A stretch of DNA of 64,000 nt from a virus: IMG/VR virus record IMGVR_UViG_3300023235_000008, positions 62,001 to 126,000 of that record, one strand, 5' to 3'. The position numbers and the translations under genes were made by a program. Below, in pieces: positions 1 to 8,407 of this stretch (position 1 is the stretch's first letter; every line of letters starts with the position of its first letter). The notes beneath the pieces were generated by a model. That model made no database searches. It was given only the letters and a program-made list of their open reading frames with translations, and was not told the origin of the DNA.

Positions 1-639
1 GATAGTGACATTCGTTTTAGCAAACTTCCCGGCAAAACAATCGGGACATATAATAAGTCTTCCCGTAATATTATCATCCAATATTCTGCTAAGAAAACAC
101 AGGAAGTAATCTATACAATCATTCACGAATATGGGCATAAATTCTGGTATGAGTATATGACCGATAAACATCATACCCATATCAAAAATATGTTTGAAAA
201 GATTAAAGGCGTTGAAAAATATAGCAATATTCACCAAAGCACACGTGATGAGTATATGGCAGGTATTATTCCACAACTTAAAGTAGGTCAAGAAGTGCAT
301 TATCTTGGCAGGAAACGAACATATAAGAGCAACTCCCCGTTTACTATTACAGCCGTATCTTCTGAACAGCTAGTTCTTAATGCTTTACACGGCGGCACAT
401 TAACGGGAACACCAGCGTTTATTCTTGGTGGAAAATGGAAAATAGAAGGTGTTGATATGAGTCCACCGAAAACCACTGACTACATCAATAAATCAGATTG
501 GTTTCCGACTAGTTATTCTCAGAAAGATCACGAAGAATGGTTCTGTGAAATATTTTCATTCTATGTAAATAACTCATTGGATGGTAAACCAAAAGAATGG
601 ATGGAAGGTCTTTTGACCCTTGGAGCAAAAAATGCGTGA
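1..639 (+). CDS. HExxH zinc metallopeptidase-like protein, 5' end cut off
   Basis: The reading frame is open from the first base of the window, so the start lies outside. About 40 codons in, the protein reads TIIHEYGHKFWYEYM, which contains the HExxH zinc-binding and catalytic motif of zincin metallopeptidases. A later acidic stretch (HEEWFCEIFSFYV) may supply the third zinc ligand. The substrate is unknown; a role in virion maturation or host-protein cleavage is only a guess. Its stop overlaps the start of the next gene. Confidence 0.65.
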   Translation, partial: DSDIRFSKLPGKTIGTYNKSSRNIIIQYSAKKTQEVIYTIIHEYGHKFWYEYMTDKHHTHIKNMFEKIKGVEKYSNIHQSTRDEYMAGIIPQLKVGQEVHYLGRKRTYKSNSPFTITAVSSEQLVLNALHGGTLTGTPAFILGGKWKIEGVDMSPPKTTDYINKSDWFPTSYSQKDHEEWFCEIFSFYVNNSLDGKPKEWMEGLLTLGAKNA

Positions 640-2326
640 TATATTGAATAAAATAAAACTACTTGAAAATATTCTTATTGAATACTACGACTACAATAAT
701 GAAGTATTGATGAAACGAATGAACCGAGATAACTCATTCGGTATGTATAAAGATAAGATTGGCGAAGAAGGTGAAAACTGGACCGATTGGCTTGCTGAAC
801 AAGACCCAACGCAGAATAAAAAATACGTAAACTGGATGATTACCAGATACCTTAAAGGTGGTATTCAACGCCTCGAAGATATCCCATCAAAAATCACACC
901 AGCATTAACAATCTATGCTAAACTAGCTGTAAAGAAAAAGCTAAATCCAGAACACCGTGATATCAATCGATTTAAAAACTTAGATCAATTCGTTGACGCA
1001 GTTGCTTCCTATACCGAAACAGTAGCGTCGGACGTTCTTTCCAGTAAGAAGGAAAAGAAGGTTAGTATTGAACAGGAAATGTATGCCAGCGGTGATGCTG
1101 AACTTGTATTCAACGACAAAGAATATAAGATAATTATTCCACATTCGCATAAGGCAAGTTGCTATTTCGGTAAAAATACAAAATGGTGCACGACTGCGGC
1201 TGACAATGATAGTTATCACAACCAGTATAGCGCACAGGGACCAATGTATATCATTTTACATAAACCAACGAATTCAAGATGGCAATTCCATTTTGAATCA
1301 AAGCAATATATGGATGAACAGGATCATCAAATTCAGTTGGGAACCTTCTTCGAAGAACATCCAACAATCTTTGATGTATTTCAAGAACGTGATCTATTGC
1401 CACCAAGTTTTACTATTATTCGAGATATACGTAAAGAGGGCGGTGTTACGAAAGACAACCTTAATGTTCTTTACGATGCGCTACGTGATGAAGGTGTCGC
1501 ACCGCATAATTTTCAACAGATGGATAAATCAAGCACTGATACTCGTCAAGATATTATGATTGAAGATTTCAGTGATGTTGCTGATTTTGCAAATGATAAA
1601 CTTAATAGCGATCACCCGGTTCACACATTGATCAATATTATCGAAGACCCAGATATGCTGGGTGAACTAACTGATTTTGAACCAACCGATATTCCCGATG
1701 ATTATTATGCCAAAATGATTGAATTATTGGAACCATATTATCAGGACAAAATCTTTCAGGCGGCGGGTAATACAGACGACCCACAACGTGCATTTTGGAG
1801 ACTTGAAAGAGAAGGACATCGATACTATAATCTTATGATTGATTCTTTTGAAAAAGCATTCAAAATCGGCGAGGGAAGCCAAGATGAGATTATTAAAAAT
1901 CTAAAAGAACGTGCTGTTAAATATATACAATATACTGCTTTTAATCCATCCTCACTTCAAGTGAGGATTGTTAACTATGACAGTGAAATCCAACTTATTG
2001 TATCCGTTGACACGTTATTGGATGCACTTGAAGCAAGTGGGTCTGATTACGATGATGAGTTTGAAGGAAGGATTTACGACATCATTATGTTGGGTTGGGG
2101 ATATCAAGAAGAAGGTTACGATTATAGAGAAATGTTTGGTTCATATTCCAGTGAGCAACTTATCAATGATGAAGATGGGCAGGATAAATATCTTGAAACA
2201 TTAACTAATCAAGCAAGTGTTGATATGGCAAAAGCCCTTGATTATTTTGAGCGTGAGTTTAAAATGACCGAATCCAAAAAAACGGACAAACTCCTTCAAG
2301 ACATCACACGTTTATCCAAGATTTAA
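632..2326 (+). CDS. Large phage protein with KNTxWCTT motif (paralog A)
   Basis: I do not recognise the function. The 564-residue protein has a conserved first half with WLAEQDPTQNKKYVNWM, YLKGGIQRLEDIP, SCYFGKNTKWCTTA and RWQFHFESKQYMDEQD, then a divergent acidic second half. The first-half motifs recur almost unchanged in the gene at 50827-52458, so the two are paralogs. ATG at 632 is chosen because GGAG lies 7 bases upstream and it overlaps the previous stop; an in-frame TTG at 620 is a weaker start. A virion or injected protein is possible because the paralog has a late-type promoter. Confidence 0.8.
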   Translation: MRDILNKIKLLENILIEYYDYNNEVLMKRMNRDNSFGMYKDKIGEEGENWTDWLAEQDPTQNKKYVNWMITRYLKGGIQRLEDIPSKITPALTIYAKLAVKKKLNPEHRDINRFKNLDQFVDAVASYTETVASDVLSSKKEKKVSIEQEMYASGDAELVFNDKEYKIIIPHSHKASCYFGKNTKWCTTAADNDSYHNQYSAQGPMYIILHKPTNSRWQFHFESKQYMDEQDHQIQLGTFFEEHPTIFDVFQERDLLPPSFTIIRDIRKEGGVTKDNLNVLYDALRDEGVAPHNFQQMDKSSTDTRQDIMIEDFSDVADFANDKLNSDHPVHTLINIIEDPDMLGELTDFEPTDIPDDYYAKMIELLEPYYQDKIFQAAGNTDDPQRAFWRLEREGHRYYNLMIDSFEKAFKIGEGSQDEIIKNLKERAVKYIQYTAFNPSSLQVRIVNYDSEIQLIVSVDTLLDALEASGSDYDDEFEGRIYDIIMLGWGYQEEGYDYREMFGSYSSEQLINDEDGQDKYLETLTNQASVDMAKALDYFEREFKMTESKKTDKLLQDITRLSKI

Positions 2327-2327
2327 G

Positions 2328-2356
2328 TTGACTTGACTCCGCCAGTGTAGTATACT
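2328..2356 (+). promoter_or_regulatory. Sigma70-type promoter
   Basis: TTGACT and TATACT are separated by 17 bases, directly after the stop of the preceding gene and before the small-gene run starting at 2389. It looks like a host-sigma70 early promoter. Confidence 0.7.
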
Positions 2357-2388
2357 GGGTATTCAAAGCGTGGAATTTGGGAGTTAAT

Positions 2389-2598
2389 ATGGACAAACAA
2401 AAAGAACTCGACCATTATACTACCAAATTCGCAATGCATTCCGAAAGGGTGCGCCGTCTTGAAAAACTGCGTGAAACCGACCGTAGTTCATCCGCCAAGA
2501 AACGATTGGTTGATGAGAAAAAACTTAAACTTCACGCCAAAGAACGTATTGAACAACTAACGAAAGAACAAAATGGAACAAGTTATATTATACTTTGA
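2389..2598 (+). CDS. Small charged coiled-coil protein
   Basis: This 69-residue hypothetical protein is rich in Lys, Arg and Glu and probably helical. ATG at 2389 has GGGAG just upstream; an in-frame TTG at 2377 would put the start inside the ribosome binding site. It is the first gene after the promoter at 2328-2356 and overlaps the next gene by 26 bases. No function is recognised. Confidence 0.7.
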   Translation: MDKQKELDHYTTKFAMHSERVRRLEKLRETDRSSSAKKRLVDEKKLKLHAKERIEQLTKEQNGTSYIIL

Positions 2599-2878
2599 GC
2601 CAAACCCCGGCGTGTGTGTAAATCATACCCCTATGTTCAAACACTATGTTATGAACTGGCTAAGTGACCATCCCGTTGAGTTTGGCGGCTACATCGCAAT
2701 GAATGCACTTGCCAAAAAACATGACTCTAAGGAGCCTGTGTATCAGGTCATCTGTAATGACGCATATTATTTTGATGATCTATTGGAATACGTCAAGTAT
2801 GAACCACTAGAAGGCTATACTATCCACGTATATGCCAAAGAAGTAAATGAAAATCTAAGGAAAATAAATGAACATTGA
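2573..2878 (+). CDS. Hypothetical protein
   Basis: A 101-residue protein of unknown function, starting inside the previous gene and overlapping the next by 11 bases. This close packing suggests translational coupling within an early operon that leads into the MazG-like gene. Confidence 0.75.
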   Translation: MEQVILYFEPNPGVCVNHTPMFKHYVMNWLSDHPVEFGGYIAMNALAKKHDSKEPVYQVICNDAYYFDDLLEYVKYEPLEGYTIHVYAKEVNENLRKINEH

Positions 2879-3275
2879 TTTAAACAAATACAAAGACTTC
2901 GTAGATGAAGTCACTAGCGACGAAAGCAGCGATGCTGCCAAAATGATTAACACCATTCTCCGCCTACAAGCAGAATCTGGTGTAAAAATGTCAAACCTTC
3001 TTACGGCTGGTATTGGTATGTCAAGCGAAGGAGGTGAGTTCAACGAAATCATCAAGAAATGTATCTTCCAAGGCAAACCTATGGATGAAGATACCATATA
3101 TCACATGAAGCGAGAGCTAGGTGATGTCATTTGGTATTGGATGCAAGCGTGTATCGCATTGGGCGAAGACCCTAACGACATCATTAATATGAATGTAGAA
3201 AAACTTCAAGCACGGTATCCCGGCGGCGAGTTTAACCCATATTACAGTGAAAATCGCAAAGAGGGTGATATATAG
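2868..3275 (+). CDS. MazG-like nucleotide pyrophosphohydrolase
   Basis: This family hydrolyses NTPs or dNTPs to NMPs and pyrophosphate; in phages it is thought to adjust nucleotide pools or stress signals. The 135-residue protein carries the all-alpha NTP-PPase pattern: SSEGGEFNEIIKKC (first metal-binding acidic helix), MKRELGDVIWYW (ExxD helix), then the typical NVEKLQARYPGG ending. The length fits a single-domain enzyme. Its exact substrate (dUTP, dCTP or another) cannot be told from the sequence. Confidence 0.8.
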   Translation: MNIDLNKYKDFVDEVTSDESSDAAKMINTILRLQAESGVKMSNLLTAGIGMSSEGGEFNEIIKKCIFQGKPMDEDTIYHMKRELGDVIWYWMQACIALGEDPNDIINMNVEKLQARYPGGEFNPYYSENRKEGDI

Positions 3276-3276
3276 G

Positions 3277-3284
3277 CATAAATA
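3277..3284 (+). promoter_or_regulatory. Late-type promoter motif CATAAATA
   Basis: It matches the T4 late promoter core (TATAAATA) at 7 of 8 bases. It lies only 4 bases before the ATG at 3289, so a transcript starting from it would have almost no leader. Confidence 0.5.
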
Positions 3285-3288
3285 CAGT

Positions 3289-3531
3289 ATGTCACATCCA
3301 CTAGTAAACAAACTAACCGATTTGAGCGACGAAGAACTTACTATGAAGCTTGGTGAGTTACATAGCAAATATGCGTATGCTTCACGTGCAAATCCCTATT
3401 TAGCATCACAAATCTATGCCCTTATTGACGACTACAATGCAGAAATGTTGCAGCGTCAAGCCGAACACGATAAAGAAATCGAAGAAGCATTGGGCACTGA
3501 TTTCTTTTCGGATAATGTTAACATTAAATGA
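3289..3531 (+). CDS. Hypothetical T4-like phage protein
   Basis: An 80-residue protein starting MSHPLVNKLTDLSDEELT, probably helical. Short proteins of this type are common in marine T4-like phages, but the role is unknown. ATG at 3289 is preferred over an upstream in-frame GTG-type start because it follows the late-type motif at 3277. It overlaps the next gene by 4 bases. Confidence 0.75.
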   Translation: MSHPLVNKLTDLSDEELTMKLGELHSKYAYASRANPYLASQIYALIDDYNAEMLQRQAEHDKEIEEALGTDFFSDNVNIK

Positions 3532-4169
3532 CCAACATCATATGGAAGACTGATTTTCTAACAACATTGGCGTTAGAAGATGAACTCATACCTAATGGAT
3601 ACTCTTTAAAGATTGAACTTATTCCCAACACAAAACACGTTGAGGAACAGGCTATCGCATTAGAACGATTACGTGTATTTTGCGAAACTATTGTAAGCGG
3701 GAGTATTCTTAGTAGTTTTGAAAACAAAAACTTAGAAAAGCTGATGGAAACCTACGTAACAAACGTGATGTTTCTACCAGATGATCCATACGATCAGTTG
3801 TTTACGATCATACTTCATAGTAAACTATCGGCTATTCTTGAACAACGATGCTTTATTACGAATATGTCACTGTCCAGCACTATGGGAAACCTTGAATACG
3901 TATTCGATTCAGAAACATTCGAATATCCTGATATTCTTACTGAAGATATTTTACCGGGCAAGTGTGCTTGGTGGGGTAGACCCGACATATCCACGATGGA
4001 TATAATCATTGAAAAAGACGATGAACTATCAATCCATGACCAAGAGTTTAACTGGGAACATATTGGATTGACGTGGGACGGTGATAAAGAAAAAGAAGGC
4101 AAGATTATCGACGTAAAGAAGTTTAGACCAAAGATTGTAGAAGGAAAACCAAATGATACCGATGATTAA
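3528..4169 (+). CDS. Hypothetical protein
   Basis: A 213-residue soluble protein with an ATGA overlap to the previous stop. There is no motif I can name; the C-terminal part is acidic (FRPKIVEGKPNDTDD). Its position between two small late-type genes suggests a late function, but that is inference only. Confidence 0.75.
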   Translation: MTNIIWKTDFLTTLALEDELIPNGYSLKIELIPNTKHVEEQAIALERLRVFCETIVSGSILSSFENKNLEKLMETYVTNVMFLPDDPYDQLFTIILHSKLSAILEQRCFITNMSLSSTMGNLEYVFDSETFEYPDILTEDILPGKCAWWGRPDISTMDIIIEKDDELSIHDQEFNWEHIGLTWDGDKEKEGKIIDVKKFRPKIVEGKPNDTDD

Positions 4170-4350
4170 AATGCATAACGGTATGGGTATTAATAGTGTT
4201 TTTTGGGTAGATGAAAAAGACTACGATAAACACGTCCGCAATAGTTGTATTAATGCTACCTTATTTTATAGACAGCAAGAAGCCAAATATGCTATACTTA
4301 GAAGAGAACTAGAAAAAGAGTTAGTAGAACATAATGTTGACAGATTGTAA
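4153..4350 (+). CDS. Hypothetical small protein
   Basis: A 65-residue protein with a charged helical C-terminus (RRELEKELVEHNVD). ATG at 4153 has AGGA 8 bases upstream; ATG at 4162 is possible. It overlaps both neighbours. Confidence 0.65.
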   Translation: MIPMIKMHNGMGINSVFWVDEKDYDKHVRNSCINATLFYRQQEAKYAILRRELEKELVEHNVDRL

Positions 4351-4843
4351 CGGTTTTGTATATTTTGACGAAGAAGATTTACTAAACGAGCTATACAAGA
4401 ATCCAGACTTAGACTTATCATTGTTTCAAACGGTTGATACGGTTATGTATCATTCATACCGTACGGCAGCAGAGGCACATTTTGAAGAGCCGTTATTGCA
4501 GCTTGGATCGTTAGAAGGCACCGAAAGTCACGATGATATAAATCGTCGTTGGCGAATGCCAGAAGAATATAAAGATATGGATATCGCCGAATGGGTATTG
4601 GGTCAATGTAAAACCGATGCCGAACTGCAACGATGTGCAGAAGAACTATTACTATTTCAAGAACGTGATATGTTTGGGTTATTACAATACCTAAAATATT
4701 TCGTAGATACGATGCGAAAAAATAAAATAGTATGGGGGGTTGGTCGTGGGTCAAGTGTAGCCAGTTACGTGTTATACTTAATCGGAACCCACAAAATCGA
4801 CAGCCTCTTTTACGAACTAGATATTAAGGAGTTTTTAAGATAA
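4334..4843 (+). CDS. Orphan DNA polymerase III alpha fragment (nucleotidyltransferase motif)
   Basis: The C-terminal half reads WGVGRGSSVASYVLYLIG, the GRGS signature of bacterial replicative polymerase (DnaE/PolC) palm domains, followed by HKIDSLFYEL and EFLR. At 169 residues it is far too short to be a polymerase (over 1000 residues). Stand-alone fragments of this kind occur in marine T4-like phages, with unknown use. Possible roles are a binding mimic of the host polymerase or a reused nucleotide-binding fold. Confidence 0.7.
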   Translation: MLTDCNGFVYFDEEDLLNELYKNPDLDLSLFQTVDTVMYHSYRTAAEAHFEEPLLQLGSLEGTESHDDINRRWRMPEEYKDMDIAEWVLGQCKTDAELQRCAEELLLFQERDMFGLLQYLKYFVDTMRKNKIVWGVGRGSSVASYVLYLIGTHKIDSLFYELDIKEFLR

Positions 4844-5118
4844 TGGGAAAAGAGTATAGAACAGCACAAGGCAAGGCATTAGATATGCAAAGCTTTGTAT
4901 TAAAAAACGAGAAAGTCCGAGCAGTTGGTAATGTCAGTGTGAATGCACGGGGCGATGAAATCGATTCGTCGGGTAATATTACTCGCACTCGTGATGAGAT
5001 TATGAAACAACATTACAAGAATACCGATAAATCGCAGACACCAAATCAGTTGACACCTGATGAAGATGTTGCTGCGCCAGCAGAAGAAGTAAAGGAAACG
5101 CCAAATGCCAGTGAATAA
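4843..5118 (+). CDS. Hypothetical T4-like phage protein
   Basis: A 91-residue protein starting MGKEYRTAQGKALDMQSF with a disordered acidic tail. Its TAATG start overlaps the previous stop. It lies next to the co-chaperonin, and such proteins are seen beside structural genes in marine T4-like phages. Function unknown. Confidence 0.7.
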   Translation: MGKEYRTAQGKALDMQSFVLKNEKVRAVGNVSVNARGDEIDSSGNITRTRDEIMKQHYKNTDKSQTPNQLTPDEDVAAPAEEVKETPNASE

Positions 5119-5473
5119 CACTATTGTACGTGGAACAATCACCCCGATTAAAAAGAATATCCTAATCTATGATATGAACTTTGGCGAACGCACTACTAAA
5201 GCTGGTCTTATTTTGATGGGCGATGATGGTAAGCAGCGTGGTATTCGTCCACGTTGGGGCAAGGTTTTAGCCGTTGGTCCAGAACAAGATTCTGTTGAGC
5301 CGGGACAATGGGTATTAGTAGCGCACGGGCGATGGTCACGTGGTATTCAGTATGAAGTTGATGGCAATATGCAAGAAGTTCGTATGGCAGACCCAGATGA
5401 TATTCTTGGTGTGCAAGACGATGTGCCCGATGATGCTTACGTTGCAAGCACCGATACGGCTACTGCGTATTAA
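5105..5473 (+). CDS. GroES-like co-chaperonin (gp31-type)
   Basis: This is likely the phage co-chaperonin that caps host GroEL to fold the major capsid protein, as gp31 does in T4. The 122-residue sequence has the 10-kDa chaperonin beta-barrel layout: ITPIKKNILIYDM at the N-terminus, a mobile-loop region ERTTKAGLILMGDDGK (compare the GroES loop), then WGKVLAVGPEQDSVEPGQWV, close to the GroES pattern GKVLAVGxG...Vk.GD.V. It ends facing the convergent minus-strand gene with a 4-base overlap. Confidence 0.75.
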   Translation: MPVNNTIVRGTITPIKKNILIYDMNFGERTTKAGLILMGDDGKQRGIRPRWGKVLAVGPEQDSVEPGQWVLVAHGRWSRGIQYEVDGNMQEVRMADPDDILGVQDDVPDDAYVASTDTATAY

Positions 5474-6153
5474 AACTTAGGGCGGCGACCGTTATAGTTT
5501 TGTTGGATTTGTGCGAAGTCTTCATCGAAGTCCATAAGTTCAGTTTGGGTCCACTTTAATAGTTGTGACATATACTTTTTAAGTGTATCGGCAACACCTT
5601 CGTGAACGATACTTTCTTTCTTCATTTTGGGCTGTGTAATAGCACCGATCTTTCCCTTTTTGACTTTCTTTTCAAGCTTAGTATGTTTTTCTTTTAGTTT
5701 CAAAACTACTGGAATAAGGTCTTTGTCAAGAAGTTGAATAAGTTCACCCATAAACTTCTCGGTATCTAACACTTCTTCTTCGGTCGTCGATGCTTCTACA
5801 TCCTTGCCCATTTGAACAGTAAGGGATACTGTTTCAATAACACGGGTCAAAGCAGCATCTTCGGCGGCAAATAATAAGTCAAAGATAGGACGCATTTCTT
5901 CTTCTTTAACAAGTTCACGGCGTTTGGTGAACTCTTTGGTGGCACGATCCAGAACAAGATAACGCTTCGATAGTTTAGTTAGCTTTTCAGAAGTTGTGCC
6001 TTTTACCATTGCAGTAACTTTGGTGATATCACCAATGACTTTATCTGCTTTTGATTTACCCTCTTCTTTATAATCTATACTGGGGTCACGGGTGCCCGCT
6101 TCTTCGATATCATTGAAGCCTTCAAGCAGTGTTCTAAAGTCGTTAACTCTCAT
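5470..6153 (-). CDS. Hypothetical helical late protein
   Basis: A 227-residue, strongly helical, charged protein (long Glu/Lys stretches) without recognisable domains. It is the only minus-strand gene in the first 10 kb. Its leader, containing a late-type GATAAATA motif and an AGGAG ribosome binding site, is present twice in tandem (6158-6220). A virion or scaffold role would fit the composition and late promoter but is not shown. Confidence 0.75.
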   Translation of the reverse strand: MRVNDFRTLLEGFNDIEEAGTRDPSIDYKEEGKSKADKVIGDITKVTAMVKGTTSEKLTKLSKRYLVLDRATKEFTKRRELVKEEEMRPIFDLLFAAEDAALTRVIETVSLTVQMGKDVEASTTEEEVLDTEKFMGELIQLLDKDLIPVVLKLKEKHTKLEKKVKKGKIGAITQPKMKKESIVHEGVADTLKKYMSQLLKWTQTELMDFDEDFAQIQQNYNGRRPKF

Positions 6154-6157
6154 TTGG

Positions 6158-6220
6158 TAAATCTCCTGTTATGGTATTTATCTTATATAAGATAAATCTC
6201 CTGTTATGGTATTTATCTTA
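6158..6220 (-). repeat. Tandem duplication of a late promoter/RBS leader
   Basis: A 28-base unit occurs at 6158-6185 and again, without change, at 6193-6220 (period 35). Read on the minus strand each copy holds GATAAATA (6175-6182 and 6210-6217) followed by AGGAG. Only the gene-proximal copy has a start codon at the right distance. Confidence 0.8.
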
Positions 6221-6249
6221 TTGACAATAGTTTTAATATATCGTATAAT
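6221..6249 (+). promoter_or_regulatory. Consensus sigma70-type promoter for gp44
   Basis: TTGACA and TATAAT are both perfect, with 17 bases between them, 27 bases before the clamp-loader start. It is back-to-back with the duplicated late leader of the minus-strand gene. Confidence 0.8.
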
Positions 6250-6276
6250 AATGTACACACTTAATAGAGGTAATAA

Positions 6277-7191
6277 ATGCTCTGGACGGAAAAATACAGA
6301 CCGAAAACCGTAGACGACTATGTGTTTCACGGTGACGAACAAAAAGCACAAGTAAACGAATGGATTAAGAAAGGGGATATTCCACATATCCTATTCCACG
6401 GTCCACCGGGTACTGGCAAAACCACATTGGCAAAAGTTCTTATCAACGAACTAGATATTGATGAGTATGACGTAATGATGCTCAATGGTTCAAAAGAAGG
6501 TCGTAAAATCGATGAGTTCAATGCCAAACTTGATGGCTTTACACAAACGATGCCATTCGGTAACTTCAAGATTGTATTGATTGATGAGGCTGATTACCTA
6601 AACCTACATTCAGTCCAACCATCCCTACGAACCCCGATGGTTGAAAATACAAGTTGTCGTTTCATTCTGACGTGTAACTACGTGCACAAGATTATGCCAG
6701 CGATTCAAGATCGTTGTCAGGTTTTTAAGATTGAAAAACAAGATCATACCGAGTTTACCGCACGTGTTGCCGAAGTGTTAATCAATGAAGAAGTAGACTT
6801 TGACATTGACTTACTTGACAACTACGTAAAGGCAACGTATCCAAGTTTGCGTAAAGCATTGAACTTGGTCCAACAAAATACGATTGATGGCAAGTTGAAG
6901 ATTCCGACAGTTAGCGAAACAACGGTAGACATCAAGTTGGCGTTTGTTGAGTTGGTTAAGGATTCACGTTATCGTGAGGCAGTTAAGCTATTGTCGGATA
7001 ACATTCGCCAAGACGAGATTGAAGATATGTTCGTATGGTTTTATAACAACGTTAACCTGTTTGCTGAAACCGATGAACAATACTTTCGTGCAAACAAGAT
7101 TATTCGTGATGCTATCGTGGCTATTCCGAGTATCGCACACCCAGACATTCACGTTACCGCTACGGCTGGTGACTTATTAGGAATCAAATAA
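6277..7191 (+). CDS. 44: Clamp loader large subunit (gp44-type AAA+ ATPase)
   Basis: It loads the sliding clamp onto primer-template DNA using ATP. The 304-residue protein starts LWTEKYRPKTVDDYV, the usual opening of RFC/gp44 proteins. Walker A GPPGTGKT is at residues 42-49 and Walker B IVLIDEAD near 99-106; ENTSCRFILTCN near 125 is the sensor/arginine-finger region (SRC motif). Its length matches T4 gp44 (319). The partner clamp is encoded at 43685-44413. No gp62-like small subunit could be recognised next to it. Confidence 0.93.
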   Translation: MLWTEKYRPKTVDDYVFHGDEQKAQVNEWIKKGDIPHILFHGPPGTGKTTLAKVLINELDIDEYDVMMLNGSKEGRKIDEFNAKLDGFTQTMPFGNFKIVLIDEADYLNLHSVQPSLRTPMVENTSCRFILTCNYVHKIMPAIQDRCQVFKIEKQDHTEFTARVAEVLINEEVDFDIDLLDNYVKATYPSLRKALNLVQQNTIDGKLKIPTVSETTVDIKLAFVELVKDSRYREAVKLLSDNIRQDEIEDMFVWFYNNVNLFAETDEQYFRANKIIRDAIVAIPSIAHPDIHVTATAGDLLGIK

Positions 7192-7201
7192 AGGAAATAA
7201 A

Positions 7202-7525
7202 ATGGCTAGAGTAAAAAACAGACACATCGTTGCATATTACGCATTAAAACCACGCAAAGGCGTTCCAACCCACATCAAAGGTTGGATGAATGATGATCGT
7301 AATATTCAGTGGGACGAAACAATGAAAATGACTGACGGTTTACGTAAACGTGACGAACTGGAAGCACAGGTTATTCTCGATGTTGACGAAAAACGGATCG
7401 TTAAAAACTGGAAAGCTAATGACGGTGAAAATGATTACGACAAGTTATACGACTACTATGCTCAAAACTACGAACACTATATCAATGATTATTTGCGGTT
7501 ATCTGATAAACAACGCTTGACATAA
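7202..7525 (+). CDS. Hypothetical protein downstream of gp44
   Basis: A 107-residue charged protein with AAGGA 7 bases before its ATG. It occupies the place where T4 carries clamp-loader small subunit gp62 (187 residues), but it is much shorter and I see no similarity, so I do not assign that role. Confidence 0.7.
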   Translation: MARVKNRHIVAYYALKPRKGVPTHIKGWMNDDRNIQWDETMKMTDGLRKRDELEAQVILDVDEKRIVKNWKANDGENDYDKLYDYYAQNYEHYINDYLRLSDKQRLT

Positions 7526-7566
7526 CCTTGCGTTATACTACAGTTAAATCATAACGGAGCAATACA

Positions 7567-8334
7567 ATGAAAAAGCAGCCTTTACCACTTCGTGAAGTTT
7601 TAGCAGTAGCTGTCGCAGCAAGCGATGTTAACTCTTTTGAAAAGTTGGGATACGTTAAAGCAGCGTATCCAGTAAACCGCCGTATTTTTGATGGCACAGT
7701 TCAAACAGTAGCAGTGCCCGAAGGATATGACGGGGTGTATGATGGCGAACCATATGTATTCGCAAATAAAGACATCGTGAAAGAGTTTTTCGGACACAAA
7801 TCAGTTACGTACTGGAATAGCGAAAAGCATCATATTCCAAAACTTAATGTAACCGAAGAAACGTATGCCAAGGCTGACGAGATTATCAAGCACTTTCAGA
7901 AACTGATGTTCAGTGCACTCGGTGGTCAGTTAAATGATTACACGCAGTTGATTTATGATATCATTGATTCTGGCGAAGTTACGCCACGAAATATGGGTAT
8001 CGTCGCATCAATGCCTAGTTCATTTGAACGTGATGCTGTCAATAAGAAGCACCAAGAAGAAATCGACGAACTTGCACATACAAGTGAATATATCGGCGTG
8101 GTCGGTGACAAGATTGAGGTTGATATTAAAATCATCACCAGCAAGTTCATTGAGAAGTTTGGTTGCTATGTTTATAATGCTTCGACGGGCGAGAATGCTG
8201 TTACTTTCTGGTCGCAGAAGGCACCCGAAGTGTTCGGCGAAACATGTCGTATTAAGGGTAAAGTAAAGCGCACTAAGGTTAGCGATTACACCCGTGCCAA
8301 AGAAACAGAACTAAACTACGTCAAGGTGGTATAG
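7567..8334 (+). CDS. Hypothetical protein
   Basis: A 255-residue soluble protein with a GGAG ribosome binding site. Its C-terminal part (CRIKGKVKRTKVSDYTRAKE) resembles the last strands of an OB fold, which could mean nucleic-acid binding, but this is a weak reading. It lies between gp44 and a nucleotidase in the early region. A TATACT hexamer lies upstream at 7534-7539, but the nearest TTGACA is only 11 bases away. Confidence 0.7.
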   Translation: MKKQPLPLREVLAVAVAASDVNSFEKLGYVKAAYPVNRRIFDGTVQTVAVPEGYDGVYDGEPYVFANKDIVKEFFGHKSVTYWNSEKHHIPKLNVTEETYAKADEIIKHFQKLMFSALGGQLNDYTQLIYDIIDSGEVTPRNMGIVASMPSSFERDAVNKKHQEEIDELAHTSEYIGVVGDKIEVDIKIITSKFIEKFGCYVYNASTGENAVTFWSQKAPEVFGETCRIKGKVKRTKVSDYTRAKETELNYVKVV

Positions 8335-8348
8335 TAGGTCATTTTAGC

Positions 8349-8377
8349 TTGACAAACACCGCTGCATTTGGTAGTAC
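8349..8377 (+). promoter_or_regulatory. Sigma70-type promoter
   Basis: TTGACA is followed after 17 bases by TAGTAC, a weaker -10, upstream of the HAD nucleotidase gene. Confidence 0.5.
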
Positions 8378-8407
8378 ATAGTAATGAGAAACAAGGAAAA
8401 AAACAAT

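Noticed and set aside
7202-7525. Clamp loader small subunit gp62
   Set aside because: Only the position fits; the protein is about half the length and shows no visible similarity.
7517-7539. TTGACA and TATACT before the gene at 7567 as a sigma70 promoter
   Set aside because: The spacer is only 11 bases, too short for standard sigma70 recognition.
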